The position numbers were made by a program, and so were the translations under genes. The notes beneath the pieces are model-generated. The model had not been told where the DNA came from. It made no database searches and saw nothing but the letters and a program-made list of their open reading frames with translations. This document shows, piece by piece, positions 44,350 through 56,716 of a stretch of DNA of 64,000 nucleotides (position 1 is its first letter; every line of letters begins with the position of its first letter). Source of the stretch: an uncultured Peptococcaceae bacterium (GTDB lineage Bacteria > Bacillota > Peptococcia > Peptococcales > Peptococcaceae); contig CABQBF010000001.1 of NCBI GenBank assembly GCA_902462325.1, positions 21,793-85,792 of the forward strand. Direction: 5' to 3'.

Positions 44350-44748
44350 ATGGTAATGACAGATCCAATTGCAGATTTTTTAACAAGAATTCGTAATGCA
44401 AATATGGTTATGCACGAAAAGGTAGAAATTCCTGCTTCCAAAACCAAAACTGCTTTGGCCGAAATCTTGAAAAACGAAGGTTTCATCAAAGATTACGAAC
44501 AGGTTGAAGATGGAAAACAGGGTATCATTCGTGTATACTTAAAATATGGTCCTAACCGTGAAAAAGTTATTTCCGGCTTGAAACGGATTAGTAAACCAGG
44601 TCTGAAAGTATATTGCAAAAAAGACGAGATTCCAAAAGTATTAGGTGGTTTGGGGATTGCAGTTATCTCTACCTCTAAAGGAATCATGACAGATAAAGAG
44701 GCTCGTAAGCTCGGCTTAGGCGGCGAAGTTATCTGCTACGTATGGTAA
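44350..44748 (+). CDS. rpsH: 30S ribosomal protein S8
   Basis: A 132-residue uS8, a 16S rRNA platform binder and translational repressor of the spc operon in E. coli. [18 protein letters not shown] and [22 protein letters not shown] are diagnostic. Confidence 0.98.
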   Translation: MVMTDPIADFLTRIRNANMVMHEKVEIPASKTKTALAEILKNEGFIKDYEQVEDGKQGIIRVYLKYGPNREKVISGLKRISKPGLKVYCKKDEIPKVLGGLGIAVISTSKGIMTDKEARKLGLGGEVICYVW

Positions 44749-44782
44749 GATAAATAAACTTGGTAGTTCAGGAGGTGCAAAA

Positions 44783-45319
44783 ATGTCCCGTATTGGTAAA
44801 CTTCCTATTAGCATTGTTGACGGCGTAGAAGTAACAATCGCTGAAGGTAATCATGTAACTGTAAAAGGGCCAAAAGGTCAGTTAGAAAAACAATTACATC
44901 CTGATATGATCCTGGAACAGGAAAACGGCCAGGTAAAAGTTATTTGCCCAGATGAAAGCAAAAACGCACTGTGGGGCTTAACCCGTACACTGTTAAACAA
45001 CATGGTAATTGGCGTAACTCAGGGTTACTCCAAGAGCCTGGAACTGGTTGGTGTAGGTTACAGAGCACAGATGCAGGGCAAAAAACTGGTTCTGCAGGTT
45101 GGTTATTCTCATCCTGTCGAATTTGACCCGGAAGATGGCATGGAAATCGAAGTTCCAGCTCCTACCCAGATCGTAGTAAAGGGTATTGATAAAGAAAAAG
45201 TTGGCAGCCTGGCAGCAAATATTCGTGCTGTACGTGAACCAGAACCTTACAAAGGCAAAGGGATTCGTTATGCAGGCGAAGTTGTAAAATTGAAAGCTGG
45301 TAAATCTGGCGGTAAATAA
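44783..45319 (+). CDS. rplF: 50S ribosomal protein L6
   Basis: A 178-residue uL6 near the factor-binding site. [17 protein letters not shown] and the C-terminal [14 protein letters not shown] are diagnostic. Confidence 0.98.
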   Translation: MSRIGKLPISIVDGVEVTIAEGNHVTVKGPKGQLEKQLHPDMILEQENGQVKVICPDESKNALWGLTRTLLNNMVIGVTQGYSKSLELVGVGYRAQMQGKKLVLQVGYSHPVEFDPEDGMEIEVPAPTQIVVKGIDKEKVGSLAANIRAVREPEPYKGKGIRYAGEVVKLKAGKSGGK

Positions 45320-45370
45320 TAGCCGTTCCTCTAGGTAGAGGGCCAGCTCCAATGAAAGGAGTGAAGTAAC

Positions 45371-45724
45371 GTGATTAAGCAAACCCCAAGAAAAAGTATC
45401 CGGAATAAAAAGCACTGGAGAACAAGAAATAAAATCAAGGGTACTGCAGAAAGACCACGTTTAGCAGTGTTCAGAAGCACACAGCATATTTACGCACAGA
45501 TCATTGATGATACTGTAGGAAATACTCTGGTATCTGCTTCTACTTTAGAAGTAAAAGTTGACGGTACTAAGAGCGATGCTGCTAAGGCAGTCGGTGTAGC
45601 CGTAGCAAAAAAAGCACTTGAAAAAGGTATCAATAAAGTCGTTTTTGACCGGGGTGGCAACCTTTATCATGGCCGTATCAAAGCTCTGGCTGAAGGAGCT
45701 AGAGAGGCCGGTCTTGACTTCTAA
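45371..45724 (+). CDS. rplR: 50S ribosomal protein L18
   Basis: A 117-residue uL18 that binds 5S r[23 protein letters not shown] and the ending [20 protein letters not shown] are typical. GTG start after AAAGGAGTG. Confidence 0.97.
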   Translation: MIKQTPRKSIRNKKHWRTRNKIKGTAERPRLAVFRSTQHIYAQIIDDTVGNTLVSASTLEVKVDGTKSDAAKAVGVAVAKKALEKGINKVVFDRGGNLYHGRIKALAEGAREAGLDF

Positions 45725-45748
45725 TCAATGACGAAGGAGGGAAAGGTA

Positions 45749-46249
45749 TTGGCAAGACTAGATGCTAACAACTATGAATTAAAAGAAAAAGTTGTACAGA
45801 TCAACCGTGTAGCGAAAACTGTAAAAGGTGGTCGCCGTATGAGCTTCAGCGCTCTGGTTGTTGTTGGTAATGAAAACGGCATTGTTGGCGTTGGTATGGG
45901 GAAAGCAAACGAAGTACCAGAAGCAATCCGTAAAGGCATTGAAGATGCAAAGAAAAATCTGATTGAAGTACCTGTAGTAAACGGTACAATCCCACATGAA
46001 ATCGTTGGTCGGTTCGGCGCAGGCCGTGTAATGCTGAGACCGGCTGCTGAAGGTACTGGGGTTATCGCCGGCGGCGCAGTACGTGCGGTTGTAGAATTAG
46101 CAGGTATTAAAAATATCTTAGCAAAATCTTTGGGTTCTGACACCAGTCTGAACATCGTAAAAGCCACTATGCAGGGCTTAGCCTCCATGAAGAGAGTCGA
46201 AGATGTTGCAAGACTGCGCGGCAAGTCCGTTGAAGAAATCTTAGGTTAA
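45749..46249 (+). CDS. rpsE: 30S ribosomal protein S5
   Basis: A 166-residue uS5 at the decoding site. [21 protein letters not shown] and [20 protein letters not shown] are diagnostic. The TTG at 45749 is preferred over the upstream in-frame ATG 45728, because the ribosome-binding site AAGGAGGG lies between them and the family starts near here. Confidence 0.95.
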   Translation: MARLDANNYELKEKVVQINRVAKTVKGGRRMSFSALVVVGNENGIVGVGMGKANEVPEAIRKGIEDAKKNLIEVPVVNGTIPHEIVGRFGAGRVMLRPAAEGTGVIAGGAVRAVVELAGIKNILAKSLGSDTSLNIVKATMQGLASMKRVEDVARLRGKSVEEILG

Positions 46250-46262
46250 GGGGGATTCTGAG

Positions 46263-46448
46263 ATGGCACAGCTTAAAATTACTTTAGTAAAAAGTGTAAT
46301 CGGTTCATCTGAAAGACAAAGAAATGTTGTAAAAGCCCTCGGCCTCAAGAAAACACACAGCTCTGTTGTTCAGGATGACACGGCTGTTATCAGAGGTATG
46401 ATTGCAAAAGTCAATCACTTAGTAAGTGTTGAAGAAGTAGAAGCTTAA
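46263..46448 (+). CDS. rpmD: 50S ribosomal protein L30
   Basis: A 61-residue uL30, beginning [20 protein letters not shown] with [13 protein letters not shown]. Standard place between rpsE and rplO. Confidence 0.97.
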   Translation: MAQLKITLVKSVIGSSERQRNVVKALGLKKTHSSVVQDDTAVIRGMIAKVNHLVSVEEVEA

Positions 46449-46465
46449 TATAGGAGGTGTTTTAA

Positions 46466-46912
46466 GTGAAACTCCATGAGCTAAAACCTGCTGAAGGGTC
46501 TAAACAGGCTCCTAAACGCAAAGGTAGAGGTATTGGTTCCGGTTTGGGTAAAACAGCCGGTAAAGGTCATAAAGGTCAAAAAGCTCGTTCTGGCGGCGGC
46601 AAAGGCCCAGCTTTTGAAGGTGGTCAGACACCATTACAGCGTCGTATGCCAAAGAGAGGATTTACCAATGCAATTTTCAAAGTAGAATATACAGAAGTAA
46701 ATCTGGATCGTCTGGAACGGTTTGAAGCAAATACTGAAATTACACCAGAATTGTTATTTGATAACGGTATTGTAAAACAGGTTAAAAACGGCGGCGTGAA
46801 AATTTTAGGCAATGGCGAAGTTACCAAGGCATTCACTGTAAAAGCAAACGCTTTCAGTAAATCCGCTCAGGAAAAAATTGAAGCAGCCGGTGGCCGAGTT
46901 GAGGTGATTTAA
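46466..46912 (+). CDS. rplO: 50S ribosomal protein L15
   Basis: A 148-residue uL15 with the glycine-rich [21 protein letters not shown] region and [18 protein letters not shown] start follows AGGAGGTG. It ends one base before secY. Confidence 0.97.
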   Translation: MKLHELKPAEGSKQAPKRKGRGIGSGLGKTAGKGHKGQKARSGGGKGPAFEGGQTPLQRRMPKRGFTNAIFKVEYTEVNLDRLERFEANTEITPELLFDNGIVKQVKNGGVKILGNGEVTKAFTVKANAFSKSAQEKIEAAGGRVEVI

Positions 46913-46913
46913 T

Positions 46914-48164
46914 TTGTTATCAACTCTCAAAAGTGCAGTAAAAGCTGAGGATACTCGTAAAAAGATTCTTTTTACACTGATGATGTTTCTGGTGTTTCGT
47001 ATTGGGGCGCATATCCCAGTGCCAAACATTGATGTCGCTGCAATTGCTGAATTAACTGAAAAAGCAAAATTACTGGGTTTCTTTGATATGGTATCTGGTG
47101 GTGCTTTCAAGAACTTCTCAATTTTTGCTATGAGTATTACACCTTACATCAACGCATCCATTATCATGCAGCTGTTGACAGTTATTGTTCCTAGACTGGA
47201 ACAGCTGGCAAAAGAAGATCGTAGAAAGATTGTTGAATATACTAGATATTTAACTGTTGTATTAGCTTTTGTTCAGGCTATTGGCGTTTCCTTAGGATTT
47301 AGAACAGCGTTAGTGAATGATTCCTTTGGCAGTATCGCTTTAATTGCTTTAACATTGACAGCTGGTACAGCCTGCCTGATGTGGATTGGTGAGTTGATTA
47401 CAGAAAAAGGAATCGGCAATGGGATTTCTTTAATCATCTTTGCAGGGATTGTTTCCCGGATTCCTTCTGGTTGCTACTATCTGTACAACTATATTGCACA
47501 GAATGGCGCAATCGGGTTCTTAGTAGTATTACTGTTTGCAGTGATTGCTCTGGCTGCTATTGTTGCAGTTGTGGCAATTCAGGAAGGTCAGAGAAGAATT
47601 CCTGTACAGTATGCAAAACGGGTGGTTGGCCGCAAAGTGTATGGCGGACAGTCCACACACATTCCAATTAAAGTAAACTCCGCAGGGGTTATTCCGGTAA
47701 TCTTTGCAATGTCTATTCTGATGTTCCCTGGCACAGTTGCTTCTTTCTTCCCAAATAGCAGTGTTGCCCAGACCATCACACAAATTTTTGATGCTTCCGG
47801 CATCTTCTACAACATTTTATATGCATTGTTGATCGTTTTCTTCACCTACTTCTATTCTGCGATTACATTCAATCCGGTGGACGTAGCGGAAAACATCAAG
47901 AAAAACGGCGGTTTTATTCCTGGCTTACGTCCAGGCAGACCGACATCCGATTACATCGCCAAAGTCATGGGCCGGATTACCTTATTCGGTGCAATCTTCT
48001 TAGCAGCTATCGCTGTTCTGCCAGCCATTATCATGGGCCTGACAGATTTGGAACTGTACTTCGGCGGTACAGCACTGCTGATTGTAGTCGGCGTTGCATT
48101 AGATACTATGAAACAACTGGAAGCTTCTCTGCTGATGCGCAGCTATGAAGGCTTTATGAAATAA
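46914..48164 (+). CDS. secY: Protein translocase subunit SecY
   Basis: A 416-residue channel subunit of the Sec translocon with ten membrane helices. GAFKNFSIFAMSITPYINASI (plug and TM2 region), ITEKGIGNGISLIIFAGIV and PVQYAKRVVGRKVYGGQSTHIP (the cytoplasmic loop binding SecA and the ribosome) are recognisable. The TTG start gives MLSTLKSAVKAED and is served by GAGGTG inside the rplO end. Confidence 0.97.
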   Translation: MLSTLKSAVKAEDTRKKILFTLMMFLVFRIGAHIPVPNIDVAAIAELTEKAKLLGFFDMVSGGAFKNFSIFAMSITPYINASIIMQLLTVIVPRLEQLAKEDRRKIVEYTRYLTVVLAFVQAIGVSLGFRTALVNDSFGSIALIALTLTAGTACLMWIGELITEKGIGNGISLIIFAGIVSRIPSGCYYLYNYIAQNGAIGFLVVLLFAVIALAAIVAVVAIQEGQRRIPVQYAKRVVGRKVYGGQSTHIPIKVNSAGVIPVIFAMSILMFPGTVASFFPNSSVAQTITQIFDASGIFYNILYALLIVFFTYFYSAITFNPVDVAENIKKNGGFIPGLRPGRPTSDYIAKVMGRITLFGAIFLAAIAVLPAIIMGLTDLELYFGGTALLIVVGVALDTMKQLEASLLMRSYEGFMK

Positions 48165-48833
<669 letters not shown>

Positions 48834-48835
48834 GC

Positions 48836-49582
48836 ATGATTCATGCAAAATCTCCTCGGGAAATTCAATATATGCGGGATGCGGGCCGCATTGTCGCCCA
48901 AACCCACGAGGAACTTGCTAAGGCTGCGAAACCGGGCATTAGTACCAAAGAACTGGACCAGATTGCGGAAGACTATATCATATCCCAAGGGGCGGTGCCT
49001 TCTTTCAAAGGATATCGTGGTTTTCCGGCTACAATCTGTACTTCCGTTAATCATGTTGTAGTACATGGGATTCCAAGTTTAGAGATAGTAGAAAATGGTG
49101 ATATTATCAGTATTGATATCGGAGCAATTCTCAATGGATATCATGGTGATGCAGCCAGAACTTTACCGATTGGTGAAATTTCTGAGACCGCAGAGAAATT
49201 ATTGCAGGTCACAGAAGAAAGTCTGTACAAAGGGATTGAGCAGGCCGTTATTGGAAACAGGCTCTCCGATATATCCAGCGCTGTGCAGACTCATGTGGAA
49301 AACAATGGTTTTTCTGTGGTACGTAATTACTGCGGTCATGGGATTGGCCGCGCCATGCATGAAGAACCGCAAATTCCGAACTATGGAAGCCCGGGACATG
49401 GTCCAAGACTAAAAGCTGGTTATTGTCTGGCAATTGAGCCAATGGTCAATGTCGGTACTCATAATGTCTCTGTTTTAAAAGACAGATGGACAGTTATTAC
49501 AAATGATAAACAATTATCCGCCCATTTTGAACATACTGTGGCAGTAACGGAGGATGGGCCATTGATTTTAACGGAGCTATAA
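48836..49582 (+). CDS. map: Methionine aminopeptidase, type I
   Basis: A 248-residue metalloprotease that removes N-terminal methionine. Ligands are recognisable in SIDIGAILNGYHGDAART, GHGIGRAMHEEPQIPNYG and EPMVNVG; the final Glu is in EHTVAVTEDGP. The ATG lies two bases after the adk stop. Confidence 0.97.
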   Translation: MIHAKSPREIQYMRDAGRIVAQTHEELAKAAKPGISTKELDQIAEDYIISQGAVPSFKGYRGFPATICTSVNHVVVHGIPSLEIVENGDIISIDIGAILNGYHGDAARTLPIGEISETAEKLLQVTEESLYKGIEQAVIGNRLSDISSAVQTHVENNGFSVVRNYCGHGIGRAMHEEPQIPNYGSPGHGPRLKAGYCLAIEPMVNVGTHNVSVLKDRWTVITNDKQLSAHFEHTVAVTEDGPLILTEL

Positions 49583-49615
49583 AAGGTGAAGGTGTCGTGA
49601 AGGAGGCTATCTCAT

Positions 49616-49982
<367 letters not shown>

Positions 49983-50017
49983 TTTATAAATAGAGCTTCT
50001 CATGGGAGGTGCATCAA

Positions 50018-50386
50018 ATGGCACGAATCGTTGGTATTGACTTACCGAGAGAAAAGAGAGTCGTAATTGGCTTGACATATATCTATGGTATTGGCAAAGC
50101 TACTTCTGAAAAAATTGTTGCAGAAGCAGGTATCAATCCTGACACAAGAGTACGTGATCTGACAGAAGAAGAAGTACAGAAATTAAGAGATATCATCGGC
50201 AAAATGAAAGTGGAAGGCGACCTGCGCCGTGAAATTTCTCTGAATATCAAACGTCTGTCTGAAATCGGTTGCTATCGTGGTGTAAGACACCGCAGAGGTC
50301 TGCCGGTTAGAGGTCAGAGAACCAAAACAAATGCAAGAACACGTAAAGGTAAAATTAAAACTGTAGGCGCAAAACGTAAGAAGTAA
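50018..50386 (+). CDS. rpsM: 30S ribosomal protein S13
   Basis: A 122-residue uS13 of the 30S head. [21 protein letters not shown] and [22 protein letters not shown] are diagnostic. ATG 50018 is preferred over GTG 50009, which overlaps the RBS GGGAGGTG. Confidence 0.97.
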   Translation: MARIVGIDLPREKRVVIGLTYIYGIGKATSEKIVAEAGINPDTRVRDLTEEEVQKLRDIIGKMKVEGDLRREISLNIKRLSEIGCYRGVRHRRGLPVRGQRTKTNARTRKGKIKTVGAKRKK

Positions 50387-50401
50387 GGGGTGATATGTTA
50401 A

Positions 50402-50800
50402 ATGGCTAGACCAAAGACTGCTAATACTCGTGTAAAACGCAGAGAACGTAAAAATGTTGATAAGGGTATCGCCCATATCAAATCTACATTTAACAATACA
50501 ATCGTTACTATCACTGATATGAATGGTAACGCCTTATCTTGGGCCAGTGCTGGCGGTATGGGCTTCAAAGGCTCCAGAAAAAGCACTCCATACGCTGCTC
50601 AGACTGCTGCAGACACTGCTGCAAAGGCTGCAATGGAACATGGCTTAAGAGAAGTTGAATGTTATGTAAAAGGCCCAGGTGCCGGTAGAGAAGCTGCAAT
50701 CCGTTCTTTACAGGCTGCTGGTTTAGAAGTAAGTATGATTAAGGACGTAACTCCAATTCCTCATAATGGTTGTCGTCCACCAAAACGTAGAAGAGTCTAG
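50402..50800 (+). CDS. rpsK: 30S ribosomal protein S11
   Basis: A 132-residue uS11 of the platform, with [21 protein letters not shown] and [12 protein letters not shown] at the end. Standard alpha-operon position. Confidence 0.98.
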   Translation: MARPKTANTRVKRRERKNVDKGIAHIKSTFNNTIVTITDMNGNALSWASAGGMGFKGSRKSTPYAAQTAADTAAKAAMEHGLREVECYVKGPGAGREAAIRSLQAAGLEVSMIKDVTPIPHNGCRPPKRRRV

Positions 50801-50816
50801 GAGGTGCAATTGAGGA

Positions 50817-51443
50817 ATGGCTAGATATACAGGTCCTGTTTGCCGTTTGTGCCGTAGAGAAGGCGTGAAACTGTTTTTGAAAGGTGATCGTTGCTACTCT
50901 GACAAATGTGCAATCGAAAAAAGAAGTTATGCTCCTGGTCAGCATGGCCAGCGCAGAAGCAAACAGAGTGAATATGGTTTGCAGTTAAGAGAAAAACAGA
51001 AAGCTCGTCGTATTTATGGTGTGCTGGAAGGCCAGTTTGAAACCTATTTCGACAAAGCTGAACGTAAAAAAGGTGTTACTGGTGAAAACCTGCTGGTATT
51101 GCTGGAAACCCGTTTCGATAACATTGTTTATCGCGCAGGCTTTGCATCTTCCAGAAATCAGGCTAGACAGTTCGTTCGCCACAATCACTTCACACTGAAT
51201 GGTAAAAAAGCCAATATCCCATCTATGGAATTAAAAGTTGGCGATGTTATTCAGTTAAAAGATAAGAGTAAAAATTCTGCCTTGATTAAAGAATTAGCTG
51301 ACAATCTGGGCACCAAAAATCCTCCTGCATGGTTGGAACTGGATGTAGACAATCTGTCTGCTAAAGTTGTAAGAATGCCAAGCAAAGAAGATATTGATAT
51401 ACCAGTTGAAGAACAGATGATTGTTGAGTTGTACTCCAAATAA
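50817..51443 (+). CDS. rpsD: 30S ribosomal protein S4
   Basis: A 208-residue uS4, a primary 16S binder. [21 protein letters not shown] has the Cys-containing N-terminus of the zinc form, and [18 protein letters not shown] is the S4 RNA-binding motif. Located in the alpha operon, as in most Firmicutes outside Bacillus. Confidence 0.97.
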   Translation: MARYTGPVCRLCRREGVKLFLKGDRCYSDKCAIEKRSYAPGQHGQRRSKQSEYGLQLREKQKARRIYGVLEGQFETYFDKAERKKGVTGENLLVLLETRFDNIVYRAGFASSRNQARQFVRHNHFTLNGKKANIPSMELKVGDVIQLKDKSKNSALIKELADNLGTKNPPAWLELDVDNLSAKVVRMPSKEDIDIPVEEQMIVELYSK

Positions 51444-51494
51444 TTGATAATCATTACTCTTAGGTTATACTGAGTATAAGTAGGAGGTTGAAAT

Positions 51495-52442
51495 ATGATT
51501 GAGATTGAAAAGCCAAATATCGAGTGCGTTGCGATGAGTGACGATAACACTTATGGTAAATTTGTTGTTGAACCACTTGAAAAGGGTTATGGTACAACAC
51601 TGGGGAACTCCTTAAGACGTATTTTACTGTCTTCTCTGCCTGGTACAGCAGTTACATCCATCAAGATTGACGGTGTGCTGCATGAGTTTTCCACGGTGCC
51701 TGGTGTGGTGGAAGATGTTGCAGATATCATTCTGAACATCAAATCTTTGGCTCTGAAGTCGGATAGCGATGAACCACAGATTATTGTGATTGATGCCAAC
51801 GGACCAGGTGAAGTGACCGCTGCCGATGTCATTACAACAGAAGCAATTGAAGTGCTGAACGGGGACTTACATATTGCGACGTTGGATGAAGACAGCCGTT
51901 TATACATTGAGATGGTAGTAGAACGTGGCCGTGGTTATGTTTCTTCCGTAAAAAATAAAAAGGAAGATCAGCCAATAGGAACAATTCCGATTGATTCTAT
52001 TTATACTCCTATTCACAAGGTTAACTTTTATCTGGAAGATACTCGTGTTGGTCAGCGGACTGACTATGATAAACTGACGATTGAATTGTGGAGTAACGGT
52101 AGCATTAAGCCGGATGACGCAGTTAGTTTGGCAGCTAGAATTTTGAGCGATCACTTGAAATTATTTGTTGGCCTGACCGACGGTATGGATCACGTTCCAA
52201 TCATGGTAGAAAAAGAGGAAGAGGAAAAGAACAAGATTTTAGATATGACCATTGAAGAGTTAGATTTGTCTGTTCGTTCCTACAACTGTTTAAAACGTGC
52301 TGGTATCAACACTGTTTCTGAATTAACGCAGAAAACAGAAGATGATATGATGAAGGTTCGGAACCTGGGTAAAAAATCCCTGGAAGAAGTTCAGCAAAAA
52401 ATGGAAGCTCTGGGCTTAGGCTTAAGATCCACGGAAGAATAA
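51495..52442 (+). CDS. rpoA: RNA polymerase alpha subunit
   Basis: A 315-residue subunit. The N-terminal dimerisation domain includes [21 protein letters not shown] and the C-terminal domain includes [22 protein letters not shown] and [15 protein letters not shown], which contacts UP elements and activators. Confidence 0.98.
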   Translation: MIEIEKPNIECVAMSDDNTYGKFVVEPLEKGYGTTLGNSLRRILLSSLPGTAVTSIKIDGVLHEFSTVPGVVEDVADIILNIKSLALKSDSDEPQIIVIDANGPGEVTAADVITTEAIEVLNGDLHIATLDEDSRLYIEMVVERGRGYVSSVKNKKEDQPIGTIPIDSIYTPIHKVNFYLEDTRVGQRTDYDKLTIELWSNGSIKPDDAVSLAARILSDHLKLFVGLTDGMDHVPIMVEKEEEEKNKILDMTIEELDLSVRSYNCLKRAGINTVSELTQKTEDDMMKVRNLGKKSLEEVQQKMEALGLGLRSTEE

Positions 52443-52473
52443 AAGTGAATTTTGTAGTAAAGGAGGAACAGAA

Positions 52474-52812
52474 ATGCCTCATAGAAATTTAGGTCGTAAT
52501 AGCTCTCAGCGCCGGGCGCTGTTAAGAAATATGACCACTTCTGTATTAAAATATGGTCAGATCGAAACCACAGAAGCAAAAGCAAAAGAAGTTAGAAGAA
52601 TCGTTGAAAAAATGATTACTTTAGGCAAAGCAGGCAATTTGCATGCTTACCGTCAGGCTCTGGCTTACTTGACAGAAGAAGACGTGGCTAAGAAATTATT
52701 TGACGAAATTGCTCCGAAATACGAAGACCGTCAGGGTGGTTACACCCGTGTGGTAAAAGCAGGATATCGTCGCGGTGACGGTACGCCAATGGCTATTGTA
52801 GAATTGGTATAA
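52474..52812 (+). CDS. rplQ: 50S ribosomal protein L17
   Basis: A 112-residue bL17, starting [20 protein letters not shown] with a [15 protein letters not shown] segment. Last ribosomal gene before the ECF genes. Confidence 0.97.
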   Translation: MPHRNLGRNSSQRRALLRNMTTSVLKYGQIETTEAKAKEVRRIVEKMITLGKAGNLHAYRQALAYLTEEDVAKKLFDEIAPKYEDRQGGYTRVVKAGYRRGDGTPMAIVELV

Positions 52813-52828
52813 GGAGAAGGGCGTGGAA

Positions 52829-52860
52829 GTCAGGAATTTCGTTCCTGACTTCTGCTGTTT
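52829..52860 (+). terminator. Hairpin at the end of the alpha operon
   Basis: GAAGTCAGGAA (52826-52836) pairs with TTCCTGACTTC (52842-52852) around five bases, followed by a T-poor tract. It lies within the only SD-linked upstream region of ecfA1, so it may attenuate readthrough into the ECF genes. Confidence 0.65.
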
Positions 52861-52873
52861 CCCACATAAAACG

Positions 52874-53701
52874 ATGATTAAGATCAATCATTTAACACAT
52901 ATATTTCATAAAGAATCAACAAAACAGGAAGTCAAAGCGTTAGATGATGTTTCTCTGGAAATTCATGAAGGAGAACATATTGCTGTGTTAGGGCATAATG
53001 GTTGCGGAAAATCTACGTTGGCAAAGCACTTGAATGCTCTTTTGTTACCAACTGCAGGGACAGTTGAAGTTGACGCTGTCGATACAGCAAACGAAGCAGA
53101 CTTATGGACGATTCGGCAAACAGTAGGGATGGTATTTCAAAATCCTGATAATCAGCTTGTTGCCACAACGGTGGAGGAAGATGTTGCCTTCGGTCCAGAA
53201 AATATGGGTATGGATCCAGTCCTGATTAGGCAGAGAGTTGACGAAGCTCTGGCGGCGGTTGGTATGAGCCAATATAAAGAAAAAGGGCCCCATTTGTTAT
53301 CTGGCGGACAAAAGCAGCGAATTGCCATAGCAGGCATTATTGCTATGCGGCCCAAGTATATTGTGTTTGATGAACCGACTGCCATGCTGGACCCGTTAGG
53401 ACGGCGCGAAGTAATGGAAACCATGCAGCGCTTAAACAGGGAAGATGGCATCACGGTTATCAATATCACCCATTTCATGGAGGAAGCTGTTCTGGCAGAT
53501 CGTGTTATTGTGATGGAAAATGGCCGGATTATACTGTCGGGGACTCCAAAAGAGGTATTTACCCAAGTTGATTTACTGAAACAAATGCAGCTAGATGTTC
53601 CGCCGGTGGCGGAATTGGCAGCATTGCTACATAAAGAAGATAAACGAATTGCAGCAGATATCATGACAATAGAGGAAATGGTGACGGCGTTATGTCTTTA
53701 G
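52874..53701 (+). CDS. ecfA1: ECF transporter energizing ATPase EcfA1
   Basis: A 275-residue ABC ATPase of the energy-coupling-factor module that powers vitamin uptake with substrate-specific S components. LGHNGCGKSTLAKHLNALL is Walker A, LLSGGQKQRIAIAGI the signature and YIVFDEPTAMLD Walker B. ATG 52874 gives the family N-terminus MIKINHLTH but lacks a visible RBS; GTG 52823 has a good AAGGAG and would add 17 residues encoded by the hairpin. It overlaps ecfA2. Confidence 0.93.
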   Translation: MIKINHLTHIFHKESTKQEVKALDDVSLEIHEGEHIAVLGHNGCGKSTLAKHLNALLLPTAGTVEVDAVDTANEADLWTIRQTVGMVFQNPDNQLVATTVEEDVAFGPENMGMDPVLIRQRVDEALAAVGMSQYKEKGPHLLSGGQKQRIAIAGIIAMRPKYIVFDEPTAMLDPLGRREVMETMQRLNREDGITVINITHFMEEAVLADRVIVMENGRIILSGTPKEVFTQVDLLKQMQLDVPPVAELAALLHKEDKRIAADIMTIEEMVTALCL

Positions 53702-54567
53702 AAGTGAAGCATGTATTCTATACCTATCAGGCAGGTTCACCGACAGAAAGTCATGCGCTTCAGGATATTTGTTTGAATATTGATGAGGGTGAATTTCTCG
53801 GAATTGTAGGCCATACAGGTTCCGGTAAATCCACCCTTATTCAGCATTTAAACGGATTACTGAAGCCCACAAAGGGTGACGTTCTGGTAGACGGGTTAAA
53901 TATCAATCAAAAAGAGGCAAAAGGCAAATTAAAAGAGCTACGCATGAAAGTCGGTCTTGTTTTTCAGTACCCAGAGTATCAGCTTTTTGAAGAAACGGTG
54001 GAGCAGGATATCAGTTTTGGGCCCCGCAATTTAGGCTTGTCCGACGACAAGGTTAAAAAGCGGGTGCAGGAAGCTATGGAACTGTTGAAGTTGGATTATA
54101 AAAGTCTGCGAAAACAATCTCCCTTTGATTTAAGCGGCGGTCAAAAGCGAAAAGTGGCCATTGCAGGTGTGTTGGCCATGAAGCCCAAATATCTGGTGCT
54201 GGACGAACCGACCGCAGGATTAGACCCGCGGGGACGGGAGGAATTTCTGGAGCAGATAGCTGCGTTACACAAGCAGGGGATGACCATTATCATGGTATCC
54301 CACAGTATGGATGATATTGCCCGGTATGCGCAGCAAATGATTGTGCTGGACCATGGACAAATCAAATTGCAGGGAACGCCGCAAGAAGTCTTTTCCCATC
54401 CTGACGAGCTGGAACAGATTGGCGTTGGCGTTCCAACGCTGACCCGGTTATTGCTGCGGCTAAAAGCGCAGGGACTGGACGTGCGCACCGATTTAATTGA
54501 AATAGAAGAGATTAAAACAGAAATTTTACAGGCTTTGGCGGTCAGAGAGGGGCGGCAGACATGTTAA
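53692..54567 (+). CDS. ecfA2: ECF transporter energizing ATPase EcfA2
   Basis: A 291-residue ABC ATPase that pairs with EcfA1. VGHTGSGKSTLIQHLNGLLKP is Walker A, DLSGGQKRKVAIAGVLAM the signature and YLVLDEPTAGLDPRGR Walker B. The start overlaps ecfA1 by ten bases and its end overlaps ecfT by seven. Confidence 0.96.
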   Translation: MSLEVKHVFYTYQAGSPTESHALQDICLNIDEGEFLGIVGHTGSGKSTLIQHLNGLLKPTKGDVLVDGLNINQKEAKGKLKELRMKVGLVFQYPEYQLFEETVEQDISFGPRNLGLSDDKVKKRVQEAMELLKLDYKSLRKQSPFDLSGGQKRKVAIAGVLAMKPKYLVLDEPTAGLDPRGREEFLEQIAALHKQGMTIIMVSHSMDDIARYAQQMIVLDHGQIKLQGTPQEVFSHPDELEQIGVGVPTLTRLLLRLKAQGLDVRTDLIEIEEIKTEILQALAVREGRQTC

Positions 54568-55358
54568 AAGATATTACCATTGGTCAGTACCTGCCCGGCA
54601 ATTCGTTTTTGCATCGGCTGGACCCCCGCACCAAAATTCTGGCAGTGCTGTTTTATATGGTTTCGTTGTTTCTGGTCAATAATTTTGGGGGATTGGGCGC
54701 AATGCTGCTGCTATCCATTGTGGTTGTGCTGATTTCCCATATTCCGCTGAAATTTTTCTTCCGCGGCATCAAGGCTATCGTATTTATCGTATTGTTGACA
54801 GTGGTGCTGCAAATGTTTATGACGCCGGGGGAACCATTATGGCAGTGGGGATTTTTGACCATCACCAAAGAAGGGATCCGGCAGGCCATCTTTATGGGTA
54901 CCCGTTTGGTGCTGTTGGTTAGCGTTACTTCTATTTTAACGCTAACCACCACGCCCATTTCCTTAACCGACGGCATTGAAAATCTGCTGAAGCCTTTTCA
55001 GCGTTTCGGCGTACCGGCCCATGAGCTGGCCATGATGATGACCATTGCCCTGCGGTTTATTCCAACGCTGATTGAGGAAACCGATAAAATCATGAAGGCT
55101 CAGGCAGCCCGCGGCGCCGACTTTGAAAGCGGCAATTTGATGGAACGGGCGAAAGCCATGATTCCCCTGCTGGTGCCGTTGTTTTTAAACGCCTTCAAAC
55201 GGGCCGATGAGTTGGCCATGGCCATGGAAGCCCGCTGTTATCATGGCGGTGAAAACCGCACCCGGTTGAAAGCACTGTGCTATGGCCGACAGGATGCGGT
55301 GGCAGGCGTATTATGTTTCTGTATGGTAGCAGGCGCCTTTTTGACCCGCTTTATTTGA
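54561..55358 (+). CDS. ecfT: ECF transporter transmembrane coupling protein EcfT
   Basis: A 265-residue membrane protein linking the ATPases to S components. HRLDPRTKIL is the conserved start, and MKAQAARGADFESG and MAMEARCYHGGENRT are the two coupling-helix ARx/AxRG-type motifs that bind the ATPases. No S component lies nearby, consistent with a shared group II module. Confidence 0.95.
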   Translation: MLKDITIGQYLPGNSFLHRLDPRTKILAVLFYMVSLFLVNNFGGLGAMLLLSIVVVLISHIPLKFFFRGIKAIVFIVLLTVVLQMFMTPGEPLWQWGFLTITKEGIRQAIFMGTRLVLLVSVTSILTLTTTPISLTDGIENLLKPFQRFGVPAHELAMMMTIALRFIPTLIEETDKIMKAQAARGADFESGNLMERAKAMIPLLVPLFLNAFKRADELAMAMEARCYHGGENRTRLKALCYGRQDAVAGVLCFCMVAGAFLTRFI

Positions 55359-55368
55359 TGGAGGAGCT

Positions 55369-56140
<772 letters not shown>

Positions 56141-56144
56141 ATAT

Positions 56145-56170
56145 GAGTGTGTTTTCGGGCACACTTTTTT
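56145..56170 (+). terminator. Terminator-like hairpin between truA and rplM
   Basis: AGTGTG pairs with CACACT around eight bases, then six T residues. It follows the rplM promoter by five bases, so it may end truA transcripts or attenuate rplM. The L13 leader region (56171-56264) follows. Confidence 0.7.
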
Positions 56171-56264
56171 GAGCGCTGTTAGTTCTATGATCCAGAGCCC
56201 CGGATCTTAACTATATAAACTCATTTATTATCTAGTATTGTCGATATTCTAAGGAGGGAATATA

Positions 56265-56702
56265 ATGCGTACCACCTATATGGCAAAACCTACTGAGGTT
56301 GATAGAAAATGGTATGTAGTAGATGCAGCCGGTAAACCACTGGGTCGTGTAGCTTCTCAGGTTGCTGCAGTTTTAAGAGGAAAAAATAAACCAACATTTA
56401 CCCCAAATGTTGATTGTGGGGATTATGTAATCGTAATCAACGCCAAAGACGCTGTTTTAACAGGGAAAAAACTGGATCAGAAATTATTCCGTCGTCACAG
56501 CCGCTATCCTGGCGGTCTGCGTTCTACCAAATATAAAGATTTAATGGCTCAGAGACCGGTTCTGGCTATGGAAACCGCCATCAAAGGCATGCTGCCACAC
56601 AACCGTCTGGGCAGAAAAATGTTCACAAAATTATTCGTATATGCTGGTGCTGACCACAAACATCAGGCTCAGAAACCAGAAGTACTGGAAATTATCGGTT
56701 AA
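56265..56702 (+). CDS. rplM: 50S ribosomal protein L13
   Basis: A 145-residue uL13. [21 protein letters not shown] and the segment [21 protein letters not shown] are diagnostic. ATG 56265 follows AAGGAGGG. The 95-bp leader before it has no gene and may fold as an L13 leader. Confidence 0.97.
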   Translation: MRTTYMAKPTEVDRKWYVVDAAGKPLGRVASQVAAVLRGKNKPTFTPNVDCGDYVIVINAKDAVLTGKKLDQKLFRRHSRYPGGLRSTKYKDLMAQRPVLAMETAIKGMLPHNRLGRKMFTKLFVYAGADHKHQAQKPEVLEIIG

Positions 56703-56716
56703 GGAGGAAATGAACA

